Notes: generated from the letters alone by a model not told the origin. 48,921 nucleotides of DNA from Synechococcus sp. AG-670-F04 (GCA_003211515.1 QCSN01000012.1:1-48921), one strand, 5' to 3'; shown: positions 19,276-27,491, counted from the first letter of the stretch. Numbers and translations: made by a program.

Positions 19276-20019
19276 ATGAGTAAAACAGAGCATTTTATCT
19301 TATTTGATCAGTTACCACTTATTTATGGTCGTGTACCGAAGGTGGCAAATACGTCGATTAAGGCCACATTATCGGAGCTACTTCAACAAGCCCCCGAGGA
19401 GGGGATACGATCAACCAGTGATGCTTTCTGGACTCAATCGACCCATGGAGAAACATCATTAATTACGCCTCAGCAAGCCATGTCAAAAAGGGGTACACAT
19501 TTCTGCTTTAGTTTTGTACGCAACCCATTTGATCGGCTGGTGTCTGCATATAACAACAAGATATTAGAACTAGACGATGTCACAAAACCAATGAAGGAAA
19601 TGGGTCTCAGCCATAATATGCTATTTATAGATTTTATTGGATGCATCATCGATACACCTGACGAGGATCTGGACGTACATTTAATGCCACAGTCAAAAAT
19701 TCTCAGTCTTAATGGACGTGTTATCCCGTCATTTGTTGGGCAAATAGAGCATATTCAAGAGCATTGGAAAGCTCTGCAAATATGGATGAAAAAGGAGGGA
19801 TTACCTGTTCTCAATAATATCCCTGAAAAAAATGTGCGACGTGGCAACAATCATAGTGATCTAAAAAAATACTATAGTGATATGGAGGTAACTCGACTGG
19901 TTCAAAAAAGATATAATGAAGATATAGAACTTTTCTATAATGATACAGATCTTTCTGAATTAATTAGCGGAGAAAAAAAACAGATGTCTGACCCTGTTGT
20001 ACCGCTGATTAGTTTCTGA
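19276..20019 (+). CDS. Carbohydrate sulfotransferase (Sulfotransfer_2), copy 2
   Basis: A 247-residue paralogue of the protein at 17602. It shares YGRVPKVANTSIKATL, FVRNPFDRLVSAYNNK, the DVHLMPQS segment and the tail layout; by eye roughly half the residues match. A possible ribosome site (AAGGAG) lies about 15 bases before the ATG. The two copies flank a third, unrelated sulfotransferase, which suggests an older duplication within the cluster followed by divergence, and therefore different acceptor positions. Confidence 0.85.
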   Translation: MSKTEHFILFDQLPLIYGRVPKVANTSIKATLSELLQQAPEEGIRSTSDAFWTQSTHGETSLITPQQAMSKRGTHFCFSFVRNPFDRLVSAYNNKILELDDVTKPMKEMGLSHNMLFIDFIGCIIDTPDEDLDVHLMPQSKILSLNGRVIPSFVGQIEHIQEHWKALQIWMKKEGLPVLNNIPEKNVRRGNNHSDLKKYYSDMEVTRLVQKRYNEDIELFYNDTDLSELISGEKKQMSDPVVPLISF

Positions 20020-20176
20020 AGATTCGACAAAAGAAGAAGCAATATAGCAATCTAACAAAAATATAATCAGAAAGTCTTTGATTGAAGGATAAAATTTAAA
20101 AATCACAATTCACGATCTGTCTGTTTAGGGAATGAATAGAATAAATGGGATCACTTTTGTCAAATACAATTAATAG
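20020..20176. other. AT-rich spacer after the sulfotransferases
   Basis: Start of the gene-poor island. I see no gene, RNA or clear terminator here. Confidence 0.5.
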
Positions 20177-20347
20177 CATGTTGATCAAAAGATATTAAAA
20201 CTAGTTCGGCTAAAATTTAAGGAAATACAAGTTGAGCGTGTATTTTGCAAACATTGATTGCTTTCGATGGAGGGGCTTGGCATAAGACACCTAGCTCGTG
20301 ATTTAGTTGACGGTATAGACCCATATCTTGAACTGGAAGCGAAATAA
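20177..20347 (+). pseudogene. Decayed small reading frame with one internal TGA
   Basis: One frame reads like protein for 57 codons, interrupted only by a TGA at 20255-20257. The part after the stop begins with ATG 20272 and reads MEGLGIRHLARDLVDGIDPY plus six residues. The part before includes KLVRLKFKEIQVERVFCKH. No family is recognised. The opposite-strand 87-residue frame in the same place looks like its shadow. Confidence 0.35.
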
Positions 20348-20737
20348 AGAAAGCAAATATACTTGTAAACGATAAGATCATAATTAGATATTATTTTTAA
20401 AATTAGCAAAGACAACATCGCGAAAATGAAGCAAGATATACAGACCAAGAATGAATAAAAAATGAAGAGGAGAGTGAAAAGCCCTTGAAAACGGTAAATT
20501 GCCTTTTTGAGCGTAAATGTATGCAGTCACCAATTGCTTAGAAGGACTGAAGATGATAACTTTAGGGTTAAGCTAGAAAGATTGATGATCGAGTTTAATT
20601 GGATGATATCATAATGAGTGAGATTAACATATGAATGTCAACCTTACAATGCGACAACTATACCCTCTTAGAAAACTTCAATGGGTGGAGAAGTAAGTTA
20701 AAGTTAGCAAGATTAGAGTTGGTTAGAGCTGATTGAT
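20348..20737. other. AT-rich gap with only short open stretches
   Basis: Only frames under about 25 codons are visible, for example one ending near 20457 and MNVNLTMRQLYPLRKLQWVEK from 20631. I see no RNA gene or repeat. These look like gene remains rather than genes. Confidence 0.4.
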
Positions 20738-21196
20738 GTGGGAGGATCATTGAGGCTAGTGAGTTCGAATTACGACAAGCCAGAGTGGATATTGGTTGAT
20801 AATTTATCTTATAAAAGAGATATGAATCAAATGATAAATAAATATGCAAGGACGGAAAGAAAAAAGGGGATTGTTTATCATGTGAAAGAAGTACTAGATA
20901 TAATTCATAAAGCATTCCTTTGTACAAATGGAATCGATCCCTTAGAAGGCATCCCTATGGACAGTTCATTAATCAGTATTTACAAAATTAGTGAAAACAA
21001 TAAATTAGTAGGTCGGGAAAAGATTTTAAGGAGACCCATACCAACCGTTATACCAGATAAAATTCACAACAAACGAGAATTTATTATCGTCAGCCATCAA
21101 ACACTAAAAGTCAAAGGAGATATGAATGTGACTGAGTATATCCAGTATTGTATCAGAGTAGCTGAGTATCATAAGATGAATTCGTTGCAGCAATAA
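20738..21196 (+). CDS. Hypothetical protein, 152 residues
   Basis: The frame begins at GTG 20738, with later ATGs (20822, 20831) as alternative starts. The protein is charged and soluble (about pI neutral to basic by eye), with a MDSSLISIYKISENNKLVGR segment near the middle and no membrane segment. I recognise no family. Codon use is AT-rich like the surrounding island. It reads as a genuine protein, but the start is uncertain. Confidence 0.5.
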   Translation: MGGSLRLVSSNYDKPEWILVDNLSYKRDMNQMINKYARTERKKGIVYHVKEVLDIIHKAFLCTNGIDPLEGIPMDSSLISIYKISENNKLVGREKILRRPIPTVIPDKIHNKREFIIVSHQTLKVKGDMNVTEYIQYCIRVAEYHKMNSLQQ

Positions 21197-21277
21197 ATTT
21201 AAGAATGGCTTGAAGATTCGCACCTTTCAAGTAGAGATTAATTTTATTGGTCAAGCAAGCTATAAAGAGAATTTAAA

Positions 21278-21451
21278 ATGGAAACTACCAAAACTCAAGA
21301 TATGGCAAGTGATATTTTTTTGGCGATGATAGCCGATCGATAACAATCATTACTGGACGGCTCGCAGGAGGCAGGCATAAGACTGAATGAGAGAAGGCAA
21401 AGATTGCGACGTGTGCAACAGAGATCAAAGAAAGCGGTAGGATATAATTAA
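21278..21451 (+). pseudogene. Broken small gene with one in-frame TAA
   Basis: METTKTQDMASDIFLAMIAD opens at ATG 21278. A TAA at 21341-21343 follows CGA, and the same frame then continues for 35 protein-like codons (QSLLDGSQEAGIRLNERRQR and a basic tail) to a TAA at 21449-21451. A single CAA to TAA change would explain it. The full product would be a 57-residue, helical, Arg-rich protein. Confidence 0.45.
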
Positions 21452-21464
21452 GCAAATAAAAAAG

Positions 21465-21944
21465 ATGGTGATGTTGGACAAAGCAAAATTCTGTACACAG
21501 CTCATTAAAATGTTAGTCATTGAAGAATTTGGAAACAATGTAAATATAGATAAAATCATAGGATTTGATGGCAACCCTCCGGCTGAAAGCAACAACTACT
21601 GTTGTGTGGATGCTACTGAAGAACAGTCTGAGTTTAGGGGATTGGTAGAAATTGATGGACAAATGAGTTGCTTTATGGCTCAAATTAATTCCAAAGATCA
21701 ACATCGCTCAAAGTTCATCCCAGCACATCAAGTCCTCGATGATCCCAGTGGACAACCCCGAAAAACGCAAGAAATAATTCAACAAATGATCCTGGGTCGA
21801 AAAAAAGGTGTCATGCTGATCCCTGACAATGAAGATGACGCTGTGGATGTTATCGGGGGCTTGGTTGAGCAGGGTTTCCCTGAACTTGCATCGCAGTATA
21901 GGGACTTTATTATTCGACAGTTAGAAAAATCTAAATCAAAGTAA
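21465..21944 (+). CDS. Hypothetical protein, 159 residues
   Basis: A soluble acidic protein with no membrane segment. Recognisable stretches are KIIGFDGNPPAESNNYCCVD near 28 and GGLVEQGFPELASQYRDFII near the end; the latter is a likely amphipathic helix. GTG or ATG starts at 21465 or 21471 are both possible. I know of no family. It is among the more convincing genes of the island because composition and length are normal for a protein. Confidence 0.6.
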   Translation: MVMLDKAKFCTQLIKMLVIEEFGNNVNIDKIIGFDGNPPAESNNYCCVDATEEQSEFRGLVEIDGQMSCFMAQINSKDQHRSKFIPAHQVLDDPSGQPRKTQEIIQQMILGRKKGVMLIPDNEDDAVDVIGGLVEQGFPELASQYRDFIIRQLEKSKSK

Positions 21945-22093
21945 TTCTATAATTATTACATCTAGTGATAGTTTAGTACAGCATGATAGTGTGAATTTTT
22001 AGAGCAACGCCTCAAGCAAGCTGCGCTAAGATAATAAATTGATTATTGGAACCAAAGAATATGATTTGACTATCTAAAAAAGAAGCTTTCCAG
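21945..22093. other. Short spacer
   Basis: No gene is visible. A 14-codon protein-like tail ending in LEQRLKQAALR and a TAA near 22031 may be a gene remnant. Confidence 0.3.
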
Positions 22094-22204
22094 ATGGCAA
22101 CAGTACTCGATGATGGAATTTAAAAATGCATACCATTAGGTATTAGTATTGATCGAGAGAATGATAGCCGCTGTAATTTCCAAGACCTGATTTATTCTTT
22201 ATGA
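22094..22204 (+). pseudogene. Decayed micro-ORF with one in-frame TAA
   Basis: MATVLDDGI from ATG 22094 runs into a TAA at 22121-22123. The frame then continues KCIPLGISIDRENDSRCNFQ plus six residues to a TGA at 22202-22204. It reads like protein on both sides of the stop. The family is unknown. Confidence 0.3.
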
Positions 22205-22620
22205 CCCCAAATAGCTTCAAAAGAAGTTAATTAGATATTATGAGAATTATTCCACAACTCTTGGTCGCATCTCGCTCTTCTTCTTGACATTGTGCTAAAA
22301 AATAAACATAATCAAATCCCAAAGTTATTCAGATCAGTGCATTGATATTGACATATAGGGCGAATTTAGGATTGAAATTCTGACCTGCTTCGGAAAAAAT
22401 TACAGCATCATCTCAAAGAATAGAAAAAGCGATGCATCCAAGAGCCTTAATCTATGATGCTTTGGATCACAGAGGAAACGATCAAAATAATAGCAAAACC
22501 CTAAAAGAGTTTATGATAAAAATTTAATTGGCTTGGTGATGTTGAGTCTGTATATAAAAATGGTTCATTATGAGAGGTTTAAGGTCAAAAGGCCTAACTC
22601 TTTAAAGTATAGAAACTTAT
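22205..22620. other. AT-rich gap
   Basis: The only coding hint is a 31-residue frame at 22432-22527 (MHPRALIYDALDHRGNDQNN and 11 more), with no convincing ribosome site. I see nothing else. Confidence 0.3.
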
Positions 22621-22755
22621 TTAGCTACTAGTATTCTCTTTATATTGGCGAATTGCCAGCTGGATCTGCCCAACTGCTGCCCTCCCAATGTTGAACCCAG
22701 CCCAGCCAAGTGCCAGCATGATTGGAGCAAAGACAAGTAAGATCCTGAAGTCCAA
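22621..22755 (-). CDS. psbY: Photosystem II protein PsbY
   Basis: This 44-residue single-span thylakoid protein binds at the edge of photosystem II near cytochrome b559. The minus-strand frame gives MDFRILLVFAPIMLAL followed by GWAGFNIGRAAVGQIQLAI and a polar tail. That matches the known PsbY pattern: MD start, one membrane helix, then W-FNIGRAAV-Q. The start codon appears to be TTG at 22753-22755, since no ATG is in frame upstream before a stop. A longer 74-residue frame on the same strand is in a different phase and is not real. It is isolated in an AT-rich island. Confidence 0.88.
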   Translation of the reverse strand: MDFRILLVFAPIMLALGWAGFNIGRAAVGQIQLAIRQYKENTSS

Positions 22756-22989
22756 AGCGAAACGTGAATAGGAACATAATTATGACAAGAATGCAAAGTT
22801 TTGAAATTAAAATAATACAAGTAAGACGTCCTAGTAATCACTAAGCGAAGAAACTTTTATACTTTGGTCAAGACTTTTTGAAACCATCATATGATTGTCT
22901 TTCGAAAGTAAGACTATGCATAGATTACTAACAAAAAATACTGTGACCCAAAGAATCCTCAGTTAGAGATATATGAAATCATAATCCAA

Positions 22990-23202
22990 ATGATCGAGCC
23001 AAACTGGGATTACTTCATCAACGCTCCTTTAGATAAAGGTACACAGCGGTTTAGTACGAAAACCGAACGAGCGTTGCATGCCCGTGTAGTTGCATCAGAG
23101 GCTAATTGGATTCAGTACCAAACTGTTGAAAGGTTGATGATCTGGCAACAATCCCTTCATGATCTTTGCACATATCGTGAAGGGAGAAGGAGCATTGAAT
23201 AG
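22990..23202 (+). CDS. Hypothetical protein, 70 residues
   Basis: MIEPNWDYFINAPLDKGTQR begins a soluble, Trp- and Arg-rich protein that is probably all-helical (ERALHARVVASEANWIQYQT). No family is recognised. It ends 16 bases before the stop of a converging micro-ORF on the other strand. Codon use is less AT-extreme than the flanking DNA, which supports a real gene. Confidence 0.55.
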   Translation: MIEPNWDYFINAPLDKGTQRFSTKTERALHARVVASEANWIQYQTVERLMIWQQSLHDLCTYREGRRSIE

Positions 23203-23218
23203 GCAAGTGATCTAAAGA

Positions 23219-23329
23219 CTACCAATAGATATCTTGGTCAACCAATAAAGAAGCAACTGCTCCAAGGGCGAGGCCACAGAAGATTACATGTGACCAAAAA
23301 TTAAGCCAAAGTAAAAAATTGATCGACAC
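23219..23329 (-). CDS. Possible single-span membrane micro-protein, 36 residues
   Basis: The minus-strand GTG at 23329 opens MSINFLLWLNFWSHVIFCGL followed by ALGAVASLLVDQDIYW. The size and hydrophobic profile resemble small photosystem or cytochrome subunits, but no known subunit matches. GGGAA lies a few bases upstream of the GTG. It is convergent with the gene at 22990. Confidence 0.35.
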   Translation of the reverse strand: MSINFLLWLNFWSHVIFCGLALGAVASLLVDQDIYW

Positions 23330-23524
23330 TATTCCCAAATGTCTCTAAATCTATTTTATCAATACCTGAATTCAGGCATACAAAATGTAAAACCACTGAA
23401 ATCGACAATTGTCATTTTTGAAGGGCAAAATAAGACAATCAAGCGAATAAAAAAGAAAGCCCAGGCCGATCAAAGATCACTGTGAGAAAATTCGCTTCAG
23501 TAAAATGGATGAAAACTAATTCAC

Positions 23525-23662
23525 ATGTACCAAGACTATACTGCAATCTTTTTGTTGTTATTCACTGCGATTCCACTTGTTGTTGTTGCTGGAACAGCGT
23601 TCTTTTATATCCGCAATAACGAGAGGAAAACACCTCTGAAACGGGAAGACTTTTATCGATAG
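23525..23662 (+). CDS. Small single-span membrane protein, 45 residues
   Basis: ATG 23525 encodes MYQDYTAIFLLLFTAIPLVV, then a short rest of the helix and a basic tail ending KREDFYR. It has one transmembrane segment (about residues 6-28) with a positive C-terminal side. The profile fits a thylakoid-associated micro-protein, but I cannot match it to a named Psb, Psa or Pet subunit. Its isolated position near psbY and a ferredoxin is suggestive only. Confidence 0.5.
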   Translation: MYQDYTAIFLLLFTAIPLVVVAGTAFFYIRNNERKTPLKREDFYR

Positions 23663-23902
23663 CCTATAGATAGCGCTAATTGCTGCAGAATATCTTCGGT
23701 CTATTCAACTGTAATCAATCAAGTCTCCTTTTTAAAATAGCTATTTATACTATGATTGAAATTGTTTTGCGAATAAGGGATCGTTTTATTCGAATTTATT
23801 AAAAACTTATGACTGATTTATCTTTTTTTGGTTTACGTAATTGATAGCAATTGCTCTTTGACTTAATTTGATTTTTGCAATCTTAAACTATCGAAATATG
23901 GG

Positions 23903-24250
23903 TTATTGAGGGATTCCTCGGTTCTTGCATTCGTCTAGCTGTTGTTGACTAAGCTCATCCAAGTTTGAGAATTCCACCCAATGAATGCAGTCCACCGGAC
24001 AAGTATCGATTGCTTCTTGGATTCTTTCAATAGAATCGCCGTCTTGGCGAATTGCACGGCAACGACCTGTGTGGTTAATCATCGTAAAAGTATTAGAGGC
24101 GACGTGGGCACAGTAACGACAACCGATACAGTCACGCTCATCAACCCATACAGCTTTCTCACGAATTGTCCCACCCAACAGTGGCTCTCTGCCTGAAGGA
24201 GTTTGGGTTATGTGGGGAACCTGTGCTGTAAAAGCTGCCTCTACGGACAA
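23903..24250 (-). CDS. 4Fe-4S ferredoxin
   Basis: The 115-residue electron carrier has a cluster-binding pattern CIGCRYCAHVASNTF near residues 41-55 and a fourth Cys in DTCPVDCIHW near residue 84; DCIHW contributes an extra Cys. That gives one 4Fe-4S cluster of the Fer4_13/15 type, which in cyanobacteria is found in ferredoxins also related to DnaJ-associated forms. The 30-residue N-terminal extension and the acidic C-terminal helix (SNLDELSQQQLDECKNRG) are typical. The redox partner is unknown. The gene stands alone in the island, with the flavodoxin 2 kb away. Confidence 0.88.
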   Translation of the reverse strand: MSVEAAFTAQVPHITQTPSGREPLLGGTIREKAVWVDERDCIGCRYCAHVASNTFTMINHTGRCRAIRQDGDSIERIQEAIDTCPVDCIHWVEFSNLDELSQQQLDECKNRGIPQ

Positions 24251-24819
24251 AGCAATAAAATAAACTGATTAATTATCACAGCGCAAAAAAAAAAGGCTTG
24301 TCCTGTGATCGATACTATTGAAAACAAAATCTCTTATTGAGACAACGGAATAGACATGGCATTCGGCAATAAGATCAAAGGGTATGTTGTATGTGCTCTA
24401 TTGAAATGAAAAAAATAGACAGTAACACAGTTCACTCACCATCGACTTAGAAATTCATTTCGCTTGAAAAGGTTGTTTATCTCTATGTGGTTGTTTCGGG
24501 TGGACTGTCATGAAGACGCAGAGGTGGTGACTTATGGATTATTGCGGATTAAAAAATGTGCATTAGAGATAGTTAGGAAATTAAATTAATAACATATATC
24601 AACCAGACGTAACCTTTTGATCGGCTTAATACAAGCCTTGCTCAAACGAGCAGGTTACCCGTGCATTTGTGTATATGCTACTTATCGCTCTCTCATAGGG
24701 CTCAAAGCGCTGTAAAAAAATAGACAGATCTATGCGCCTGATCCCTTAAATTAATCACATGTCAATGTTTAATTGATTTCATGTTGCTATCAAATTTTGA
24801 GATTGCAGTTGGAGGCATC
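24251..24819. other. Gap with micro-ORFs only
   Basis: Two short frames are visible: MAFGNKIKGYVVCALLK at 24356-24409, and a 34-residue frame at 24485-24589 starting MWLFRVDCHEDAEVVTYGLL. Neither has supporting context. I see no tRNA or clear regulatory element. Confidence 0.3.
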
Positions 24820-25071
24820 ATGTCTATACCAGTAGTCGGAGGGCTTGTCTTTTTAGGATATAAGAGTTTTGGAGAAAAAAATCTAGATACGTCCAAGCTC
24901 AAGCCCAAAAAAGTAGTTGCAAAGAAAAAAGACCCCACACCTAAATCGGAAGCGGGCGAGAAGCCGGCAAAGAAAGCCGAAACAACATCCAAACCAGAAA
25001 AGACAGCAGAAACCGTATCAATACCGAACATTGAATCTAACCCAACTGTCGAAACAGCTTCTGAAAAATAA
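24820..25071 (+). CDS. Small membrane-anchored protein with Lys/Pro/Ala-rich tail
   Basis: I chose ATG 24820 because GGAGG at 24811 lies at good spacing before it; the longer start at 24781 has no ribosome site. The 83-residue product has a short hydrophobic segment (MSIPVVGGLVFLGYKSFG). A low-complexity tail rich in Lys, Pro, Ala and Thr follows (KPKKVVAKKKDPTPKSE and similar), ending acidic. The layout resembles a one-span anchor with a disordered, nucleic-acid- or membrane-surface-binding tail. No family is recognised. Confidence 0.55.
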   Translation: MSIPVVGGLVFLGYKSFGEKNLDTSKLKPKKVVAKKKDPTPKSEAGEKPAKKAETTSKPEKTAETVSIPNIESNPTVETASEK

Positions 25072-25497
25072 TTTTAATATTGTTCGAAATTATTTTCGCA
25101 AGTTCTTACACCAAAGGTACCATTAGTTATTGCACATTGGTTTGATTTTTGGATCATTTTATTTTGTATTTTTTTGCATGTGCCAGTTGCTTTGAGGGCT
25201 AATTCTTCGGATTTTCAAACATCCTGTTAGTAGTTATCATGACGCTATCGATGAATTGCGAATACGTTCAGCTTAATTTTTAAGTGTAATACATATTGCC
25301 GCTATTGTTATCTAATTTCTATATCTTCAATGCGATTGCCTGCAATCGTCTTTTGATACACATAATCTCATCATACTTTAGCAAAGAAAGCAATAAGCTA
25401 TAGGCAACACTACTACAAAAATGACAGAATGTCGAATCATACCGATCGATATGACGTGACCTTTTGCTTAGAATAGTATAGTCACTCAATTGATCAA
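25072..25497. other. AT-rich gap containing a perfect inverted repeat
   Basis: No gene is visible. At 25333-25348 there is a perfect inverted repeat, CGATTGC, CT, GCAATCG, followed by CTTTTGATAC. It could be a weak terminator or an operator; neither is proven. Confidence 0.35.
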
Positions 25498-25740
25498 ATG
25501 AGAAATACTGTTGACAGTTCAGGGGCAGACAACTTTAAAATAGTAATTGCTAAAACTATGGCAACACCTTTTTTATCAAAAACTGGCATCAATGCTCTAT
25601 TCATATTGTTGTATTCATACATAATTGTACCAAAACTGCTTATGAATTCGAGTGATCTAAGTTTTGTTGTTGCTGTACTCCCTGCCACAATAGTAACCAT
25701 TGGTGTATGGTTTACATTTACAAATAACGTTTTTTCATGA
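25498..25740 (+). CDS. Small two-span membrane protein, 80 residues
   Basis: The hydrophobic stretches ALFILLYSYIIVPKLL (about 33-48) and FVVAVLPATIVTIGVWFTF (about 56-74) suggest two membrane helices. The last codons overlap the next gene in an ATGA-type junction, so the two are probably translated together. The family is not recognised. An opposite-strand frame of similar size is its shadow. Confidence 0.5.
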   Translation: MRNTVDSSGADNFKIVIAKTMATPFLSKTGINALFILLYSYIIVPKLLMNSSDLSFVVAVLPATIVTIGVWFTFTNNVFS

Positions 25741-25958
25741 TCATGGATACTGCTAACAACGAACTCCAATTGACTGTCTTCAGAAATTGGGGATTTTTAT
25801 TTTTCTTCGCTGGCGCTACGTTTCATTGCATTGATTTTATTGGTACAGAAAAAACCCTGGAATGGGGAATGGGACAATTCTTTTTAGCCGCAATCATCCT
25901 TGCGTCTTTATTTTGGATTAGAAAAGCTATAAGGAAAAAGGTTTGGAACTATTTATAG
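25737..25958 (+). CDS. Small two-span membrane protein, 73 residues
   Basis: It starts at ATG 25737, or ATG 25743 (MDTANNELQLTVFRNWG). Two helices are likely: WGFLFFFAGATFHCIDFIG, and FFLAAIILASLFWIR followed by a basic tail. It is coupled to the upstream two-span gene. The pair looks like a small membrane complex of unknown role, perhaps stress-related given the neighbours. Confidence 0.5.
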   Translation: MIMDTANNELQLTVFRNWGFLFFFAGATFHCIDFIGTEKTLEWGMGQFFLAAIILASLFWIRKAIRKKVWNYL

Positions 25959-26321
25959 CTGTCAAGTGCTTTGAAGGAGATCACAAAAGGGTTAATAAAT
26001 GATTAGTTTTATAAATAGTGCCAATATTTCCCTCAAGTTTTCCAGTAAATTAATTTGATATGCATTATTTATTTGTGAATAAGCTCTATTTTAGTCTAGT
26101 CTTTGTGATGTTTTATCCTGTTGTTCGTTAGTGCAATATAAATCAATTTTTCTTTCTGCTTTCTCGCTAATGTATACGTTTTCCATATTAGTGATAAAGA
26201 TCGGCTCCCCGAACGCTTTTGCGATTGAATATAATATTACAATATAGGTGAAATAATTATACAAGCCAGCGCACAGAATTTGATTCTTCCTGGTCTATCG
26301 CATGTTAATTTTAAAATTTAG
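25959..26321. other. AT-rich spacer upstream of the flavodoxin gene
   Basis: No gene is visible. It should hold the flavodoxin promoter. An AT-rich patch (GAATATAATATTACAATAT near 26226) could be a Fur-type site, but it does not match a consensus well enough to call. Confidence 0.3.
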
Positions 26322-26837
26322 ATGAAAGTGAATTTTACAATCATTTATGCATCTGCAACTGGTCATACAGAAAATATTGCGGAAAGATTGCACCAATTAA
26401 TCCCAAGATCTGAATTAAAAGACCTTGATTATATTGATCATACCAAGGAATTGACAGAGTCAGACGCATTAATTTGTTGTATCCCTACATGGAATACTGG
26501 AGCAGATGAACAACGATCTGGAACTTCTTGGGATCAACATATTGATAATATTCCCGCGACTGATTTCTCCAATAAAATTGTTGCTATCGTTGGACTAGGA
26601 GATTCGGCTGCATTTAGTAAATATTTTTGTGACGCCATGGAAGAATTGTATACTGCATTTAAAAAAGCAGGTGCGAGATTGATTGGAGAAGTAGCGACAG
26701 ACGGTTATATTTTCGATGCTTCCAAAAGTGTGATTGATGGAAATTTTTGTGGCCTCCCAATCGATGAAGACAATGAATCCGAGAAGACAGAGGAAAGGCT
26801 TTCACAATGGGCTGCTCGCATTACATCTCAAATCTAG
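26322..26837 (+). CDS. Flavodoxin
   Basis: The 171-residue FMN protein carries electrons in place of ferredoxin, typically under iron limitation. The FMN phosphate loop is YASATGHTENIAERL near residue 9. The conserved W of the first flavin loop is in PTWNTGADEQRSGTSWD near 55, and GLGDSAAFSKYFCDAM near 92 forms the third site. The length and the inserted loop match the long-chain class used in cyanobacterial photosynthesis (IsiB type). It lies alone in the AT-rich island rather than in an isiAB operon, so I give no symbol. Confidence 0.9.
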   Translation: MKVNFTIIYASATGHTENIAERLHQLIPRSELKDLDYIDHTKELTESDALICCIPTWNTGADEQRSGTSWDQHIDNIPATDFSNKIVAIVGLGDSAAFSKYFCDAMEELYTAFKKAGARLIGEVATDGYIFDASKSVIDGNFCGLPIDEDNESEKTEERLSQWAARITSQI

Positions 26838-27163
26838 ATTTTGATCAAAAATATTATCCACCCCTCTAGTTAAAATTATCTATCAACAGCTCAACTTCAG
26901 CATTAAACTACAAAAAAATTTTGAGGTTTAACGTTAAGTGGTGAAGCTAATTAATTTGATTTTATTGCTCAACATCTGTTGATCGAAGGTGTTGTTCTAT
27001 ATGGCTTTGGAATTGGAAACTTGATGACTTCAGTAATTTTTAAAACGGCTATATGATTTATCGCTTTAAAATACAGTTAATAGTTGGCTTGATCTAGTGG
27101 CAAATTGAAATAATAGACAAGCTTTAGACGAATAAAGCGTAGAAAAGCAGATGCCTAAATAAG
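26838..27163. other. AT-rich spacer
   Basis: No gene is seen. A palindrome TTTTGATCAAAA lies just after the flavodoxin stop; it is too weak to call a terminator. Confidence 0.35.
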
Positions 27164-27385
27164 TCAACCTAAATTTAAGTACCAGTTCACATAACCCACA
27201 AGCTGTTGAATCATCCCCTTGCCTGTTATGAGTTCACCGAGAACTGCTGCTGAGAAACCAACCATCGCAACTCGTCCATTAATTTGTTCAACGATGCTTA
27301 GGCGCGAGGTATTCCAGGGCCGAAACGCCGTTAATGATTCTCCAAATTTTTCAGTAGCTTCGTATTTAAATTTTTGACGGGGCAT
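27164..27385 (-). CDS. High-light-inducible protein (Hli/SCP)
   Basis: This is a one-helix chlorophyll-binding protein of thylakoids that protects photosystem assembly and repair. The diagnostic motif EQINGRVAMVGFSAAVLGE gives the Glu, Asn and Arg pigment ligands; the helix is followed by a LITGKG turn. I chose the ATG at 27385 (MPRQKFKYEATEKFGESL, 73 residues) because GGA lies four bases upstream. A longer start at 27430 has no ribosome site. Such genes are often mobile in picocyanobacterial islands and induced by light or nutrient stress. Confidence 0.92.
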   Translation of the reverse strand: MPRQKFKYEATEKFGESLTAFRPWNTSRLSIVEQINGRVAMVGFSAAVLGELITGKGMIQQLVGYVNWYLNLG

Positions 27386-27469
27386 CTTTTCCAAATAGAG
27401 CATCTGGGTACTTTGGCGGATCCACCCCATAACTTGTCAAGCGCTAAAAATGGCAATACTGGCCTGAGG

Positions 27470-27491
27470 GCTTATTCATGGTGGAATAAGC
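27470..27491. repeat. Hairpin upstream of the hli gene
   Basis: GCTTATTC, six bases, GAATAAGC: a perfect eight-base-pair stem 85 bases upstream of the hli start. There is no T-run on either side. It could be an operator or part of the 5' leader. Confidence 0.45.

Noticed and set aside
20658-20927. 89-residue minus-strand frame
   Set aside because: Ser/Leu/Tyr-rich reverse of the 152-residue frame at 20738, which has better protein character.
22617-22841. 74-residue minus-strand frame
   Set aside because: It is in a different phase from the clear PsbY translation on the same strand and has an unnatural composition.
26847-26862. TTTTGATCAAAA palindrome after the flavodoxin gene as a terminator
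   Set aside because: The stem is all weak pairs with no loop and no clear T-run, so it would not form a stable terminator.
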